Assembly: GCA_024228115.1 (NCBI GenBank)
Contig: JAAETT010000061.1
Coordinates: 1 to 57,306, forward strand
Direction: 5' to 3'
From: a bacterium
GTDB taxonomy: Bacteria; Myxococcota_A; UBA9160; UBA6930
Length of the DNA stretch: 57,306 nucleotides
Part shown: positions 42,139 to 50,720 of the stretch, piece by piece
How the letters are laid out: every line of letters starts with the position of its first letter
Position numbering within the stretch: the stretch's first letter is position 1
Notes under the pieces: generated by a model
Database searches by the model: none
What the model was told of the DNA's origin: nothing
The model's input: only the letters and a program-made list of their open reading frames with translations
Position numbers and translations under genes: made by a program

Positions 42139-42695
42139 GTACACCCCCCCTGAATGGCGCTGGATTTCCCGACGTGAACGCACCGGCCTGGGACCCGCCC
42201 TTCGAAGCGGGCGATCTACGCGCAGCCCTCCTCGAACTGCACGAACCCCTCGAGGTGATCGCGCGCGACGTCCTCGGTTGCGGAGGCCGCGTGGGTTGGG
42301 TGGTGCGGGATCCTGCCGGCCGGGTCGGCCTGGTTCATCGTGCTCAGGCGGGACAGGATCTCCTGGCCTGGGCCGATCTGGTCGCGCAGCTGGCCTGGCT
42401 TGCTCCGCGGCTCGCCGACTGGCACCAGTTGGCACCGGAACGCCGCCTGGATCCGTCACTCTCTCCGCGGGCTTTGTTGATTGCAGATGCCTTCGATGAA
42501 CGCACGAGGCTGGCGGCCGGCAGTTCGTCGTGCCGGGTCGAACTCTGGCGTCTGGTGGCCGCCCCTGGGGGCGTGTCGTTGATCCCGGAGGGGCTCCGCG
42601 CCGCCGCGCCCACCCCGCCGATCGAGGCTTTCCGGCCCGACCATCCCCCCCCGCAGTCGCGTTTTCGGAGCCGCCTGGGCGACGAGGACCTCTAG
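42135..42695 (+). CDS. Hypothetical protein, third gene of the ParA-CBM48 operon
   Basis: A 186-aa protein of unknown family. It starts with TTG overlapping the previous stop by 4 bp. The sequence is soluble, rich in Ala, Leu, Pro and Arg, with a segment GRVGWVVRDPAGRVGLVHRA that looks like two beta strands and a proline-rich C-terminus (PTPPIEAFRPDHPPP). No membrane helix or known motif is seen. The tight overlap implies stoichiometric expression with the MinD-like protein. A perfect intrinsic terminator follows 27 bp after its stop. Confidence 0.55.
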   Translation: MSTPPLNGAGFPDVNAPAWDPPFEAGDLRAALLELHEPLEVIARDVLGCGGRVGWVVRDPAGRVGLVHRAQAGQDLLAWADLVAQLAWLAPRLADWHQLAPERRLDPSLSPRALLIADAFDERTRLAAGSSSCRVELWRLVAAPGGVSLIPEGLRAAAPTPPIEAFRPDHPPPQSRFRSRLGDEDL

Positions 42696-42721
42696 GCGCC
42701 GCTGGAGCCCTGCCATTCCCC

Positions 42722-42747
42722 GCGGGGCCGAGCCCCGCATTTTTTTT
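42722..42747 (+). terminator. Rho-independent terminator
   Basis: GCGGGGC and GCCCCGC form a perfect 7-bp GC stem around CGA (42722-42738), followed by A and eight T. It ends the ParA-CBM48 operon and separates it from the sigma factor gene. Confidence 0.92.
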
Positions 42748-42850
42748 CGCTCCCGGGTGACATTTCTTGACACCCGACGCGCGCAGGGGGTCACTTCCCA
42801 TGACGGGGGAGGCTGTTCAGGGACAGCCCTGGCAACTGGGAAGGAAGATC

Positions 42851-43447
42851 ATGGCAGCTGCACATGTTGAGCCGGTCACTGAGCCGAAGTTGACGAAGAG
42901 CGCGATCAACCAGCCAACCGACGAGCAACTCGTCGCGCGTGTCGTCGAAGGCGACCGGGCTCCGTTCGAGCTCTTATACGCCCGCTATTTCACCCGGGTG
43001 TATCGCTTCGTGGATCGCAGGGTGAGCAACCGGGCAGATACCGAGGAGATCGTCCAGGAGGTGTTCTTCAACCTCTTCTCTTCGCTGCACTCATTCCGTG
43101 GCGAGGCGCCGTTCGCCGCGTGGGTGTTCGGCCTGACGCGCCGAACGATTGCCTCGCGTTTCAAGCGCAAGCGACATGAGATGGTTTCGCTTCCCGAGGA
43201 CGAGCATTTTCTCGGGGTCGCAGGCCAGAGCGGATCGAGCCCCCACGCGGACTACGAATGCGCAGAGCGCCTCGATCAGCTCTCCGCGACCGCCCGACAA
43301 GATCTGTCGGACGAGCAGTGGCAGCTCTTCCGCATGCACCATCTCGAGGATCGTTCGATCCAGGAGATCGCTGGCATCGTGGCGAAGACCGAAGACGCGG
43401 TGAAATCGCATCTGTATCGGGCACGGCGGACGCTACTGGCGAGGTAG
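42851..43447 (+). CDS. ECF-type RNA polymerase sigma factor
   Basis: A 198-aa sigma-70 family protein. Region 2 (FELLYARYFTRVYRFVDRRV, then DTEEIVQEVFFNLF) and region 4 (LSDEQWQLFRMHHL, SIQEIAGIVAKTEDAVKSHL) are clear; regions 1 and 3 are absent, as in ECF sigmas. No anti-sigma gene adjoins it. Start: ATG 42851 has AAGGAAG upstream; ATG 42800 is in frame and lies just after a TTGACA-containing stretch (42767-42772), so a longer protein is possible. Confidence 0.9.
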   Translation: MAAAHVEPVTEPKLTKSAINQPTDEQLVARVVEGDRAPFELLYARYFTRVYRFVDRRVSNRADTEEIVQEVFFNLFSSLHSFRGEAPFAAWVFGLTRRTIASRFKRKRHEMVSLPEDEHFLGVAGQSGSSPHADYECAERLDQLSATARQDLSDEQWQLFRMHHLEDRSIQEIAGIVAKTEDAVKSHLYRARRTLLAR

Positions 43448-43487
43448 GCGGCGCCTCACCCACAGAAGGCTCGGCTAGACTGCTCCC

Positions 43488-44246
43488 ATGAGTGAAGCGG
43501 AAGAGCCCCTGTGTTCCTGGACCGAGCCCTGCGAGGGCGGGCTCCGCTTCGAGGTGACCCACCAGGGCGATTGGGTGCCCGGTCGACTCTTCCTGCCGAG
43601 CGGCTCGGGTCCGTTCCCGCTCGTCCTCGTCCAACATGGCGCGGGGAGCAGCAAGGACGACCCGGTCATGGATACGGTGACGGCGCCGTGGGTGCGCGGG
43701 GGTGCGGCCGTGGCGCGCATCGATTTCCCGCTTCACGGCGAGCGGAACGACCCGAAGCTCAGCGCCCGCGTGCTGGGCGCCCTGGCCGGGGAAGGAGAAC
43801 GAACCGCGCTCGAAGAAGACCTCTGGGGGGACCTCACGCGCCAGGCGACAGGCGACCTCCGCCGCAGCCTCGACGCACTTCTGCCCCTTCCCGAGATCGA
43901 CGCCAATCGCGTGGCCTACGCCGGTTTCAGCCTTGGCGCCATCCTCGGCACACCCTTCTGTGCGAACGACAAGCGAATCGGCGCCGCAGCTCTGGCCCTC
44001 GCGGGCGGAGGGCTCGCCCCGACGCCGCACGACCCTCTCCAATCCATCGGTGACATCGCCCCGAGGCCCGTTCTCTTCGTCAATGCACTCCGCGACGAAC
44101 GCATCCCAAAGGATCAGGCGGAAGCGCTCCACGCGGCGGCGGGCGCCCCCAAGCAGGTCGAGTGGTTCGATTGCAGCCACAGCGAACTCCCCGGCGCTGC
44201 GCTGAAACGAATGTGGGTCTTCCTGCGCGCGGCCCTGGAGCTGTAG
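43488..44246 (+). CDS. Alpha/beta hydrolase (dienelactone hydrolase-like)
   Basis: A 252-aa alpha/beta hydrolase. The nucleophile elbow is GFSLG (near residue 144), followed by the acid in LRDERIPKDQ and the histidine in CSHSELPG. The oxyanion region is VQHGAGSS. No signal peptide, so cytoplasmic. A -10-like TAGACT at 43476-43481 lies six bases before the ATG, so its message may be leaderless. It is convergent with the EI24 gene across a perfect palindrome. The substrate is unknown. Confidence 0.85.
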   Translation: MSEAEEPLCSWTEPCEGGLRFEVTHQGDWVPGRLFLPSGSGPFPLVLVQHGAGSSKDDPVMDTVTAPWVRGGAAVARIDFPLHGERNDPKLSARVLGALAGEGERTALEEDLWGDLTRQATGDLRRSLDALLPLPEIDANRVAYAGFSLGAILGTPFCANDKRIGAAALALAGGGLAPTPHDPLQSIGDIAPRPVLFVNALRDERIPKDQAEALHAAAGAPKQVEWFDCSHSELPGAALKRMWVFLRAALEL

Positions 44247-44252
44247 CGCCGT

Positions 44253-44343
44253 AGCGGGGACGTTCTTTCCGCTGTTTCCGTTATTCGGTTTCCCGCGAAG
44301 CGGGAAACCGAATAACGGAAACAGCGGAAAGAACGTCCCCGCT
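44253..44343. repeat. Perfect 44-bp-stem palindrome (3-nt loop)
   Basis: Arm 44253-44296 is the exact reverse complement of 44300-44343 around a GAA loop. It shares its outer GGGGACGTTCTTTCC... 27 bases with the palindrome at 26332. It fills the gap between two convergent genes, ending 2 bp from the EI24 stop, where it could terminate transcription from both sides. Confidence 0.95.
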
Positions 44344-44345
44344 CG

Positions 44346-45167
44346 CTAGGGGTGGCGCACGACCAGCAGGGTTCCAGCGACGACGAGGATCGGCATCGCC
44401 AGGAAGTTCAAGCCGGGAACCGCGCATAGCCCAAACGCCACCGCACCGAACCCGAACATTGCGCCGCGGTGGCGGCCGAGCCAGGCGCGCCGCGCGGCGA
44501 AGGATTGGCCGCGGCGATCGAGCGCGTAGCTCGCATAGTCCAAAGGAAGGAAGAGCAGCGTGGCCACGAGAAGTGCCGGCGGCACCAGCAGCTGCGCACC
44601 GGGGATGATCATCCCGAGCCCAACGATGACGCCCAGGAGCATCAGATAGAAGGCCGTTCGCTTCGCTTCCTCGACGACCGAACGCAGGGCGGCCCGCACC
44701 TCCCCCCAGAACGAGTCGGCTTTCAGCTCGTCCACCTCGCCGGTCACGATGGCTTCGGCTCGCCTCGACAGCACCTCGTGAAAGGGCGCTGCCACCAGGT
44801 TGGCGAGCACGAAGGCCATCACCACGGCCAGCACGAAGCCCAGCACCAGCGCCAGCTTCGGCAACAGCCAGAACAGTGCGAGGCCGGGTCCCACCCACAA
44901 CCACTCCCACCAGGCGGTGACGGAGAGCACAGGAAGTGCCTCGGCGATCCACCGATGCAGTTCGTCGGCCCAGGCGACGAATGCGCTACCGGCGGAGATC
45001 GCCACGACGGCCGCCAGCAGGACCGGCAGCAAGGCCGGTGCCCAGAGCGAGCGGTTGCGGCGCAGAAGCGAGGCCGCCTCCAACACCAGACCGCTGCCCC
45101 CGGCGCCTGCCTGGAGGGCCCCGATAACGCCGTAGGAAGGCTCCTGGCTCAAGATTTCCCACCCCAC
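44346..45167 (-). CDS. EI24-domain (CysZ-like) membrane protein
   Basis: A 273-aa inner-membrane protein with about five to six hydrophobic segments. The pattern ANLVAAPFHEVLSRRAEAIV, then a soluble helical loop with SVVEEAKRTAFYLMLLG and a LLFLPLDYASYALDRRG stretch match the EI24/CysZ family. CysZ proteins move sulfate. No sulfur-assimilation gene is nearby, so the cargo is uncertain. It diverges from the DsbA lipoprotein gene, 95 bp away. Confidence 0.85.
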   Translation of the reverse strand: MGWEILSQEPSYGVIGALQAGAGGSGLVLEAASLLRRNRSLWAPALLPVLLAAVVAISAGSAFVAWADELHRWIAEALPVLSVTAWWEWLWVGPGLALFWLLPKLALVLGFVLAVVMAFVLANLVAAPFHEVLSRRAEAIVTGEVDELKADSFWGEVRAALRSVVEEAKRTAFYLMLLGVIVGLGMIIPGAQLLVPPALLVATLLFLPLDYASYALDRRGQSFAARRAWLGRHRGAMFGFGAVAFGLCAVPGLNFLAMPILVVAGTLLVVRHP

Positions 45168-45262
45168 CGGAACGGTCCGCTCACGGGATCGTATTCCATT
45201 TGCTACGCATCCCTGGTCCGGGCTCCAGAACCCCGCCCGCTTCGCCCCTTTGAGAGGTCTCC

Positions 45263-46321
45263 ATGCGTCCCCATTTCTTGCTCTCGATTCTCGTCATCTT
45301 CCTGGTCGCCGGCTGCGCCCGCATGGGCACGCCAGCCGTCTCCGGAGAATCGGGAGACTCCACCGCGGCTGCCCGGATCGACGGCGCCGAGATCACCGTC
45401 GCCGAAGTCGACGCCTGGATCAAGGACGAACTCTTCCGCCAGGCCAGCGAGGATGGTGATGGTGGCAAGCTCCACGAGCTGCGCAGCCAGGCGGTCGACA
45501 ACATGATCAACGAGCGTCTGATCGAGGCCGAGGCCAAGCTGCGCGGGATCGAATCCCAGCAGCTGATGGAAGACGAAGCCAGCAAGCGGACGGGCGTCAC
45601 GGAAGCCGAGGTGCTGGCCTTCTGGGAGCGCAACAAGGCATCTATGGGCGAGGTCGATTTCGAGACCGCGGCAAGCACGATTCGTCAGCATCTGGAGCGC
45701 CGCAAGGCACCGCAGGCCGCCCAGCAGTTCATCGCAGAGCTGCGCAAGGGCGCGAACGTCGAGGTCCTGATCGAGGTGCCGCGCATCGAGATTGCGGCCA
45801 CCGGCGCATCCCTCGGCCCCGACGACGCACCCGTTACGATCGTCGAGTTCAGCGACTACCAGTGCCCCTTCTGCCGGCGCGCTGAGCCGATCATCGAACA
45901 GGTGCTCGAGCGCTACCCGGACAAGGTGCGCTTCGTCTTCCAACACTTCCCGCTCGACAGCATCCATCCTCGGGCTCGCGCCGCCTCCGAAGCCGCGTTG
46001 TGCGCGGGCGAACAGGACAAATTCTGGCCCTACCACGCCTTGCTGTTCGGAGAAGGCGCGGATCTCGAGGTGGCTGGCCTCGAAGCAGCGGCCGAGAAAG
46101 CAGAACTCGACCTCGCGAGCTTCCGCACCTGCGTCGAAGAACGACGCCACCGCGCCGTCGTGGACGCGGATGTCAGCGCTGGCCGAGCCGCGGGTGTAAC
46201 CGGAACTCCGGCCTTCTTCGTGAACGGCATCGGCCTGAAGGGCGCTCAGCCCGTCGAAGAATTCGCCAAGATCATCGATGCGGAACTAGCCCGCGCGGGT
46301 GAAGCGACGCCCGAGGGTTAG
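45263..46321 (+). CDS. Lipoprotein with SurA_N-like and DsbA thioredoxin domains
   Basis: A 352-aa lipoprotein (lipobox LVAGC at residues 14-18). Residues about 35-160 form a SurA_N-like helical chaperone domain (ITVAEVDAWIKDELF, MINERLIEAEAK). Residues about 180-345 are a DsbA-type thioredoxin domain with the redox motif CPFC (in DYQCPFCRRAEP) and the cis-proline loop GTPAFFVNG. It should act in periplasmic disulfide chemistry and may supply the thiol oxidoreductase function that is missing from the ccm operon, which is speculation. Confidence 0.9.
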   Translation: MRPHFLLSILVIFLVAGCARMGTPAVSGESGDSTAAARIDGAEITVAEVDAWIKDELFRQASEDGDGGKLHELRSQAVDNMINERLIEAEAKLRGIESQQLMEDEASKRTGVTEAEVLAFWERNKASMGEVDFETAASTIRQHLERRKAPQAAQQFIAELRKGANVEVLIEVPRIEIAATGASLGPDDAPVTIVEFSDYQCPFCRRAEPIIEQVLERYPDKVRFVFQHFPLDSIHPRARAASEAALCAGEQDKFWPYHALLFGEGADLEVAGLEAAAEKAELDLASFRTCVEERRHRAVVDADVSAGRAAGVTGTPAFFVNGIGLKGAQPVEEFAKIIDAELARAGEATPEG

Positions 46322-46352
46322 CGGCGCCCGACCCACCGGAATTCACCGCCGA

Positions 46353-46562
46353 CGCGCCTGCGGAGCTGACCGGTTTGCCGGCTTGGGGTTCGCGGGCTGT
46401 TGAGGGGGAACGGTCGGGGGTGCGGGGGCTCCTTCGATCCTGCGGGGCGTTTTCGCGTGGCCAACGTATGGGCGCGGCGCCTTGGCCCACATCGCCAGAG
46501 CGAAGGCCGGCTCGCGTGCGTGGCTCGGCTAGGCGGCGCTCGGGATCTCGGCCGGATCGAGG
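46353..46562. repeat. Left inverted repeat of the RAYT element
   Basis: This copy aligns with the reverse complement of 47287-47499. It overlaps the last codons of the transposase gene. Both arms are rich in GGC/GCC and contain shared CGGCCGGA and GGATC-type blocks. Differences are scattered, so the arms have diverged. Confidence 0.7.
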
Positions 46563-47227
46563 CATGGGCCAGCCCTGCGCCAACCCTCGGTCAGGAGCCA
46601 TGTATGTGGCGTGGCGACCGCCACCACGTTGCCCTCAGGTCGCTCCCTTGCTTGAGCGACGAGCCCCCTGGCAGAGCGCCGCCAGCCCTCGAACCAACGC
46701 CCAGACGAGGCCGGATCGATTCGAGTACTCCTAGGCTTCGTCTTCATGTGCCTACGAGCATTCAGCAGCACGTAGCGCATCGCATTCCGCACCTGGGTCG
46801 GCGTCCGCAACACCACATGATGGAAGCGGTCCAGCAAGACACGCCCCGTCCGCCCGAATACCCGGTTCACGGCCCGTGCCAGACGAGCTCCCAGCGCATT
46901 CATTCCTCTACCAAGCGCCCCCGCATCCCTGGCTTCGACGATCAGGTGCAGATGGTTCGACTGGATCGAGTAGTGAACGAGCCGGAAGTCCGTGCGCTCG
47001 AGCACACAGGCAAACGACCGTTCCACCTCCCGCACCAGCCTCCCATCACGAAGCGACGGAACATCGGGCCGGACCTTCAAGGTCACGTGGCAGGGGTGTC
47101 GGGAAGCCAGCGGCGCTCGCTGAAGATGGGCCACTCGCGGGTTCGGGCCGCGCTTGCGGCCGGCGCCCTCACGCCTTCCACCCCAGCCATGAAGAGGAAG
47201 ATCGAGCTGAGGAGTCCGACGCAGCAT
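46529..47227 (-). CDS. Y1 (HUH) transposase, REP-associated type
   Basis: A 232-aa IS200-like/RAYT transposase. The HUH motif is SNHLHLIVEA, and the catalytic tyrosine is in AMRYVLLNARRHMK. A basic N-terminal region (GGRREGAGRKRGPNPR) precedes the fold. Such enzymes nick single-stranded hairpin substrates. A longer frame runs back to 47407 inside the right repeat; the ATG at 47227 is chosen because similarity begins near it (MLRRTPQLDLPLHGWGG). The gene looks intact. Whether it also mobilises the palindromes at 26332 and 44253 is untested. Confidence 0.85.
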   Translation of the reverse strand: MLRRTPQLDLPLHGWGGRREGAGRKRGPNPRVAHLQRAPLASRHPCHVTLKVRPDVPSLRDGRLVREVERSFACVLERTDFRLVHYSIQSNHLHLIVEARDAGALGRGMNALGARLARAVNRVFGRTGRVLLDRFHHVVLRTPTQVRNAMRYVLLNARRHMKTKPRSTRIDPASSGRWFEGWRRSARGLVAQARERPEGNVVAVATPHTWLLTEGWRRAGPCLDPAEIPSAA

Positions 47228-47286
47228 GGTGTTGATAATGGCATTGTTTGAATACGATGTCAAGAGAAACCAACGAATGCCGCTAC

Positions 47287-47499
47287 CGGCCCCGGTCCGG
47301 CCGAGAACCCGCACACAACCCGCCCGACCCACGACGCCAAGCCGACCGCGGCCCCACCCATGCGGGCCAAGGCGCCGCGCCGACCCGTCGACCCAGCGAA
47401 AACCCATCGCAGGATGAAAGGCCGCCCCTCACACCCAACCCATCCCCCTCACCAGCCCCGCGAACCCCAAGCCGGCGAACCAACCGGTTCCGCAGGCGG
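47287..47499. repeat. Right inverted repeat of the RAYT element
   Basis: This is the counterpart of 46353-46562 and covers most of the 323-bp gap between the transposase start and the phosphomannomutase stop. I see no gene in the gap. The sequence from 47228 to 47286 holds a short AT-richer stretch that may contain the transposase promoter. Confidence 0.7.
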
Positions 47500-47550
47500 C
47501 ACGCAGCCGCCACGTCGACCCACGCGAATACGCGAACGGAACGGCCTGGT

Positions 47551-48885
47551 CTAGACCATGACCTCCAGGAGCCGATCCCGTTCGGTCTCCATCCGCTCCT
47601 GGCTGCGTGCCTCCACATTCAGGCGAAGGAGCGGCTCGGTATTGGACGAGCGCAGGTTGAACCACCAATCGTCGTAGCGGACCAGCAAGCCATCGAGCCG
47701 CGATACCTCCGGGGCAGCGGCATGCTGGCTCTCGACCTCGGCGATAATGGCCGCCGGATCAGCGACGCGTCGGTTGATTTCGCCGCTCGGGAAATAACGC
47801 CGCAGGGGCGCCACGAGTTCGGAAAGTGGCTTGCCTTCCCGGCCGAGCACATCGATCAGGACAACGAACGCGGCGATGCCATCGTCGGCAACCAGCGTCG
47901 GCGAGAAGCGGAAATAGAAGTGCCCGGAGAGTTCGCCCGCAAAGACGGCGCCCTCCTCGCGCATGGCGGCCTTGATGAAGGAATGCCCAACGCGGCAGAT
48001 CCCAGCCTCACCCCCGGCGGCTTCGATCTCCTCGGACGTGACCCAACTCGAGCGCAGGTCGTAGAGCACGCGCCCGCCTGGATGCCGCAGCAACTGGGAG
48101 CGCGCCATGAGCGCAGTGATGAGATCCGACGACACCGGCTCACCCGTATCGTCGACGAAGATGGCGCGGTCCGCATCGCCATCGAAGGCGACACCGAAAT
48201 CCGCGCCCGTCTTCTTCACCGATGCGATGACATCGGCCAGGTTTTCCACCTGGAGGGGATCCGCCGGATGATTCGGGAACGTGCAATCCGGCTCGAAGTA
48301 GAGAAGTTCCGTCTGGAGCGACAACTTCTCGAGAACCGCTCCTAGCGCCACGCCAGCCATTCCGTTGCCGCAATCGATGGCGACATGCAGGGACGGCCGC
48401 TTCTCCCCGACTGCAAGCACATGGTCGACGTAGGCAGCCAGCACGTCCCGTTGCGTCAGCTCCCCTAGCCGATCGGACGGAGCTGCGTCCTTGCGCTCGC
48501 GGGAGAGGCGCTCGATATCGACGAGCCCGCTGGCCTCGCCCACCGGGATCGCGTGTTCGCGACAGATCTTGAAGCCGTTGTATTGGGCCGGGTTGTGGGA
48601 GGCGGTGAGCATGATACCGCCCCCTGCACCGAGCGAATCCACCGCGAAATAGAGCATCGGCGTTGCGACCAGGCCGATATCGATCACCGCGACGCCTTCG
48701 TCCCGGACGCCGCGAATCAGCGCTTCTACCAGCTCCGGCGAGCTGTCCCTGGAATCGCGGCCGATCACCAGCGAATCGGTCTGGAGGAAATGCGCCGTGC
48801 CGCGGCCAATCGCGTAGGCATCACCAGCGTCGAGGTCGTCGGGGAAAACGCCCCGGATGTCATAGGCTTTGAAGATCTTCGACAT
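47551..48885 (-). CDS. Phosphomannomutase/phosphoglucomutase
   Basis: A 444-aa alpha-D-phosphohexomutase. The phosphoserine is Ser96 in TASHNP, the metal loop is DGDADR (near 235), the sugar loop GELSGH, and the phosphate loop RSSNTEP. This set and the length match ManB/AlgC-type enzymes that interconvert hexose-6-P and hexose-1-P for surface polysaccharide and nucleotide sugar supply. Mannose or glucose preference cannot be set here. It is monocistronic and divergent from tatA. Confidence 0.93.
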   Translation of the reverse strand: MSKIFKAYDIRGVFPDDLDAGDAYAIGRGTAHFLQTDSLVIGRDSRDSSPELVEALIRGVRDEGVAVIDIGLVATPMLYFAVDSLGAGGGIMLTASHNPAQYNGFKICREHAIPVGEASGLVDIERLSRERKDAAPSDRLGELTQRDVLAAYVDHVLAVGEKRPSLHVAIDCGNGMAGVALGAVLEKLSLQTELLYFEPDCTFPNHPADPLQVENLADVIASVKKTGADFGVAFDGDADRAIFVDDTGEPVSSDLITALMARSQLLRHPGGRVLYDLRSSWVTSEEIEAAGGEAGICRVGHSFIKAAMREEGAVFAGELSGHFYFRFSPTLVADDGIAAFVVLIDVLGREGKPLSELVAPLRRYFPSGEINRRVADPAAIIAEVESQHAAAPEVSRLDGLLVRYDDWWFNLRSSNTEPLLRLNVEARSQERMETERDRLLEVMV

Positions 48886-48986
48886 GGCGTGATTCTACTC
48901 ACTCTCCTGCCGGGCACCCCCCGTGCAGACGGGAAGGCCGACATGGCGCCTTGACCGCGGGTGGAGCGAAAGGCACCTTCGGGGGC

Positions 48987-49181
48987 ATGTTTGGTCTAGG
49001 GTTCCCCGAGCTCCTCGTCATCCTCGTGATCGTCGTCGTCCTGTTCGGTGCACGGCGGCTGCCAGAGATCGGCAGCGGTCTCGGCAAGGCGATCAAGGGC
49101 TTCCGCAGCGGGGTCTCGGGCGATGAGATCGACGTCACTCCTGAGAAGGAGAAGGTGACGGAGGGCGAGGACGCCCCGTAG
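48987..49181 (+). CDS. tatA: Sec-independent translocase subunit TatA/E
   Basis: A 64-aa protein with a membrane helix ([14 protein letters not shown]), the hinge and amphipathic helix ([20 protein letters not shown]), and an acidic tail. This is the classic TatA layout. The ATG at 48987 gives the standard start [10 protein letters not shown]; earlier in-frame codons add residues atypical of TatA. No tatB or tatC is beside it. Its last 47 bp overlap the 3' end of the convergent zinc-ribbon gene. Confidence 0.93.
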   Translation: MFGLGFPELLVILVIVVVLFGARRLPEIGSGLGKAIKGFRSGVSGDEIDVTPEKEKVTEGEDAP

Positions 49182-50397
49182 CAGCAGGATCGACCGAAGG
49201 GTCGATCCGAGGAGGATCGGTCCCAGCGGGCTCGAAGGGCACCGTAGCTTCGGTTCGCGCCGCCGGCATCACGGCCACACCCCGGGCGCCGGGCGGGATC
49301 CGCGCGAAGATGGCGTCGAAGGCCCCCCCGTGAAGCAGGTCATCACTGCCGGCGCCCTGCTCTTCTCGAAGACGGCCGGGATCGAGTTCCCGAAGCACTC
49401 GTTCAGCCAGAGCCGGCCCGGCCCAGGCGACGGCGCCTTCGAGCGGCTGTCCGTTCGCATCGAGTAGCTGGACTCGCAGCCCCGCAGGCCCGCTGCGACG
49501 GGGCTCGACCACGCCGCTGACGATCAGGATCGGGCCCGCGTGCAGGTTCTCGAGGTTGCGGGCGACCAGGGCCCGGACCTCGACACCGCTGAACTCCGAT
49601 TGCAGGAACGGCGTTGTGGCCGCCGGCCGGGCAGCTGTTCGGAGGGTCTGGCCCAGCCCGGCCAGGATCAGCCCGATGCAGAGCATCCAACTAAACCCGC
49701 TGGCGGCGCGCTCCAGTCCGGCCCTGACCCGCGGCGACAACACGGGACGCCGAGGAGTGGTGGGGCCCTGCTCCTCGATCGCGGGGACAGGCTCTTGTAC
49801 CTTCGTTTCAGGCGGTGGGGCCGGAACCGAATCCTCGAGGAAATCCCATTCGGCCGGATCTCCCAGCTCCCCGAGCTCGCTTTCCTCGGCGTCTTGAAGC
49901 CCGTGCGTCTCTTGTGGAGCTACGTCCAGAGCAGGAACCGGAGCTGCGTCGGTCGACCCGCCGACCTCCCGCGCCAACGCTTCCAGAGGGTCTTCGCTAT
50001 CGAGATCTGCGGATTCCCCGAAGAGCGATGCGCTCTCGTCACTGGATGCTGCGGTTGTCGCCGCCGGGCCCGCGTCCGGCGAATCGGGATGCTCGTCGTT
50101 GAACGTCCACTCGTCCGGCGGCACTTCGCCGACGGCCTCCATCGCCTCGCTGAGCCCGGGGTTCGTCACATCGAGATCGCCGGGAGCCTCACCCTCCAGC
50201 TCGGGTTCCGGGGCCGGAATGGCCTCCTCGACAGCATCGGCCACGACGCCCTGGAGCGTGGTCTCGGCCTCCACCTCCGGCGGGCGTACGAAGAAGGCGT
50301 TGTTGCATTTCGAGCAGCGCACACGAGCGCCCCGAGTCGGAATGCGCCGCTCATCGAGCTGAAAGCGGGTACCACATTGGCCGCATGCCAGGATCAT
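49135..50397 (-). CDS. MJ0042-type zinc-ribbon membrane protein (DUF3426-like)
   Basis: A 420-aa protein. It begins with a zinc finger ([12 protein letters not shown], then [11 protein letters not shown]), has a long acidic, low-complexity linker (about 45-215), one membrane helix ([19 protein letters not shown], about 232-250), and a C-terminal periplasmic DUF3426-like domain ([32 protein letters not shown]). Function is unknown. Such proteins are frequent in delta-type lineages. Its 3' end overlaps tatA by 47 bp. Confidence 0.8.
   Translation of the reverse strand: MILACGQCGTRFQLDERRIPTRGARVRCSKCNNAFFVRPPEVEAETTLQGVVADAVEEAIPAPEPELEGEAPGDLDVTNPGLSEAMEAVGEVPPDEWTFNDEHPDSPDAGPAATTAASSDESASLFGESADLDSEDPLEALAREVGGSTDAAPVPALDVAPQETHGLQDAEESELGELGDPAEWDFLEDSVPAPPPETKVQEPVPAIEEQGPTTPRRPVLSPRVRAGLERAASGFSWMLCIGLILAGLGQTLRTAARPAATTPFLQSEFSGVEVRALVARNLENLHAGPILIVSGVVEPRRSGPAGLRVQLLDANGQPLEGAVAWAGPALAERVLRELDPGRLREEQGAGSDDLLHGGAFDAIFARIPPGARGVAVMPAARTEATVPFEPAGTDPPRIDPSVDPAATGRPRPPSPSPSQE
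49187..49208. terminator. Hairpin after tatA
   Basis: GGATCGACC and GGTCGATCC form a perfect 9-bp stem around GAAG, beginning 6 bp after the tatA stop and inside the 3' coding part of the convergent gene. No T-run follows, so it is a terminator or stability hairpin candidate only. Confidence 0.4.
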
Positions 50398-50720
50398 CGG
50401 AGGTGGGGCTCCCGCTCGCGCACCGCCGCGGCTCGCCGAAGCCCTGCCGACGACAGCGGGGAAGGCTTGTCGGTACCGCCCGCCAATTCCGTCCCCTCGA
50501 TCCCGCGCCCCATGGGCTCGGGTGCTAGTCTGCGCCGCTCATCGGCGCGGGTCCGTTCGCTCCAACCCAACGCGGGCCGCCTCCTCGCCAACCTTCCGGA
50601 AAACCACGTCTCCGCGGGTCGTTTCGGCTTGGCCAGAGGGGCGCTTGAGCCGTCCCGACAGGCCCCTGAGGGGATTAGACCCCGAGCCGGCTTCCGCTGC
50701 TCCATTCGACCGAGGACCCT
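50398..50720. promoter_or_regulatory. Divergent intergenic region before the ArsA pair
   Basis: This 323-bp gap separates the zinc-ribbon gene (minus) from the first ArsA gene (plus). The only signal I can point to is an extended -10-like TGCTAGTCT at 50523-50531 on the plus strand. No convincing coding frame or strong hairpin is present. Confidence 0.3.

Larger units (their letters stand above)
46353..47499. mobile_element. RAYT-like transposon (REPtron-like) with long imperfect inverted repeats
   Basis: A Y1-type transposase gene is bracketed by about 210-bp inverted repeats (46353-46562 and 47287-47499) that align at roughly 70 percent by eye, including identical blocks such as GGCGCGGCGCCTTGGCCC and GCCGGCTTGGGGTTCGCGGG. 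Insertion lies between the DsbA-lipoprotein and phosphomannomutase genes and disrupts neither. Terminal cleavage sites and target site cannot be fixed without other copies. Confidence 0.75.

Noticed and set aside
42767-42796. TTGACA as sigma-gene promoter
   Set aside because: The -35 is consensus, but the hexamer 17-18 bp downstream (TCACTT) is a poor -10, so it was not listed as a separate feature; an alternative start at 42800 is mentioned in the sigma factor entry.
48951-48979. Promoter TTGACC before tatA
   Set aside because: The -10 at correct spacing would be CACCTT, which is not convincing.
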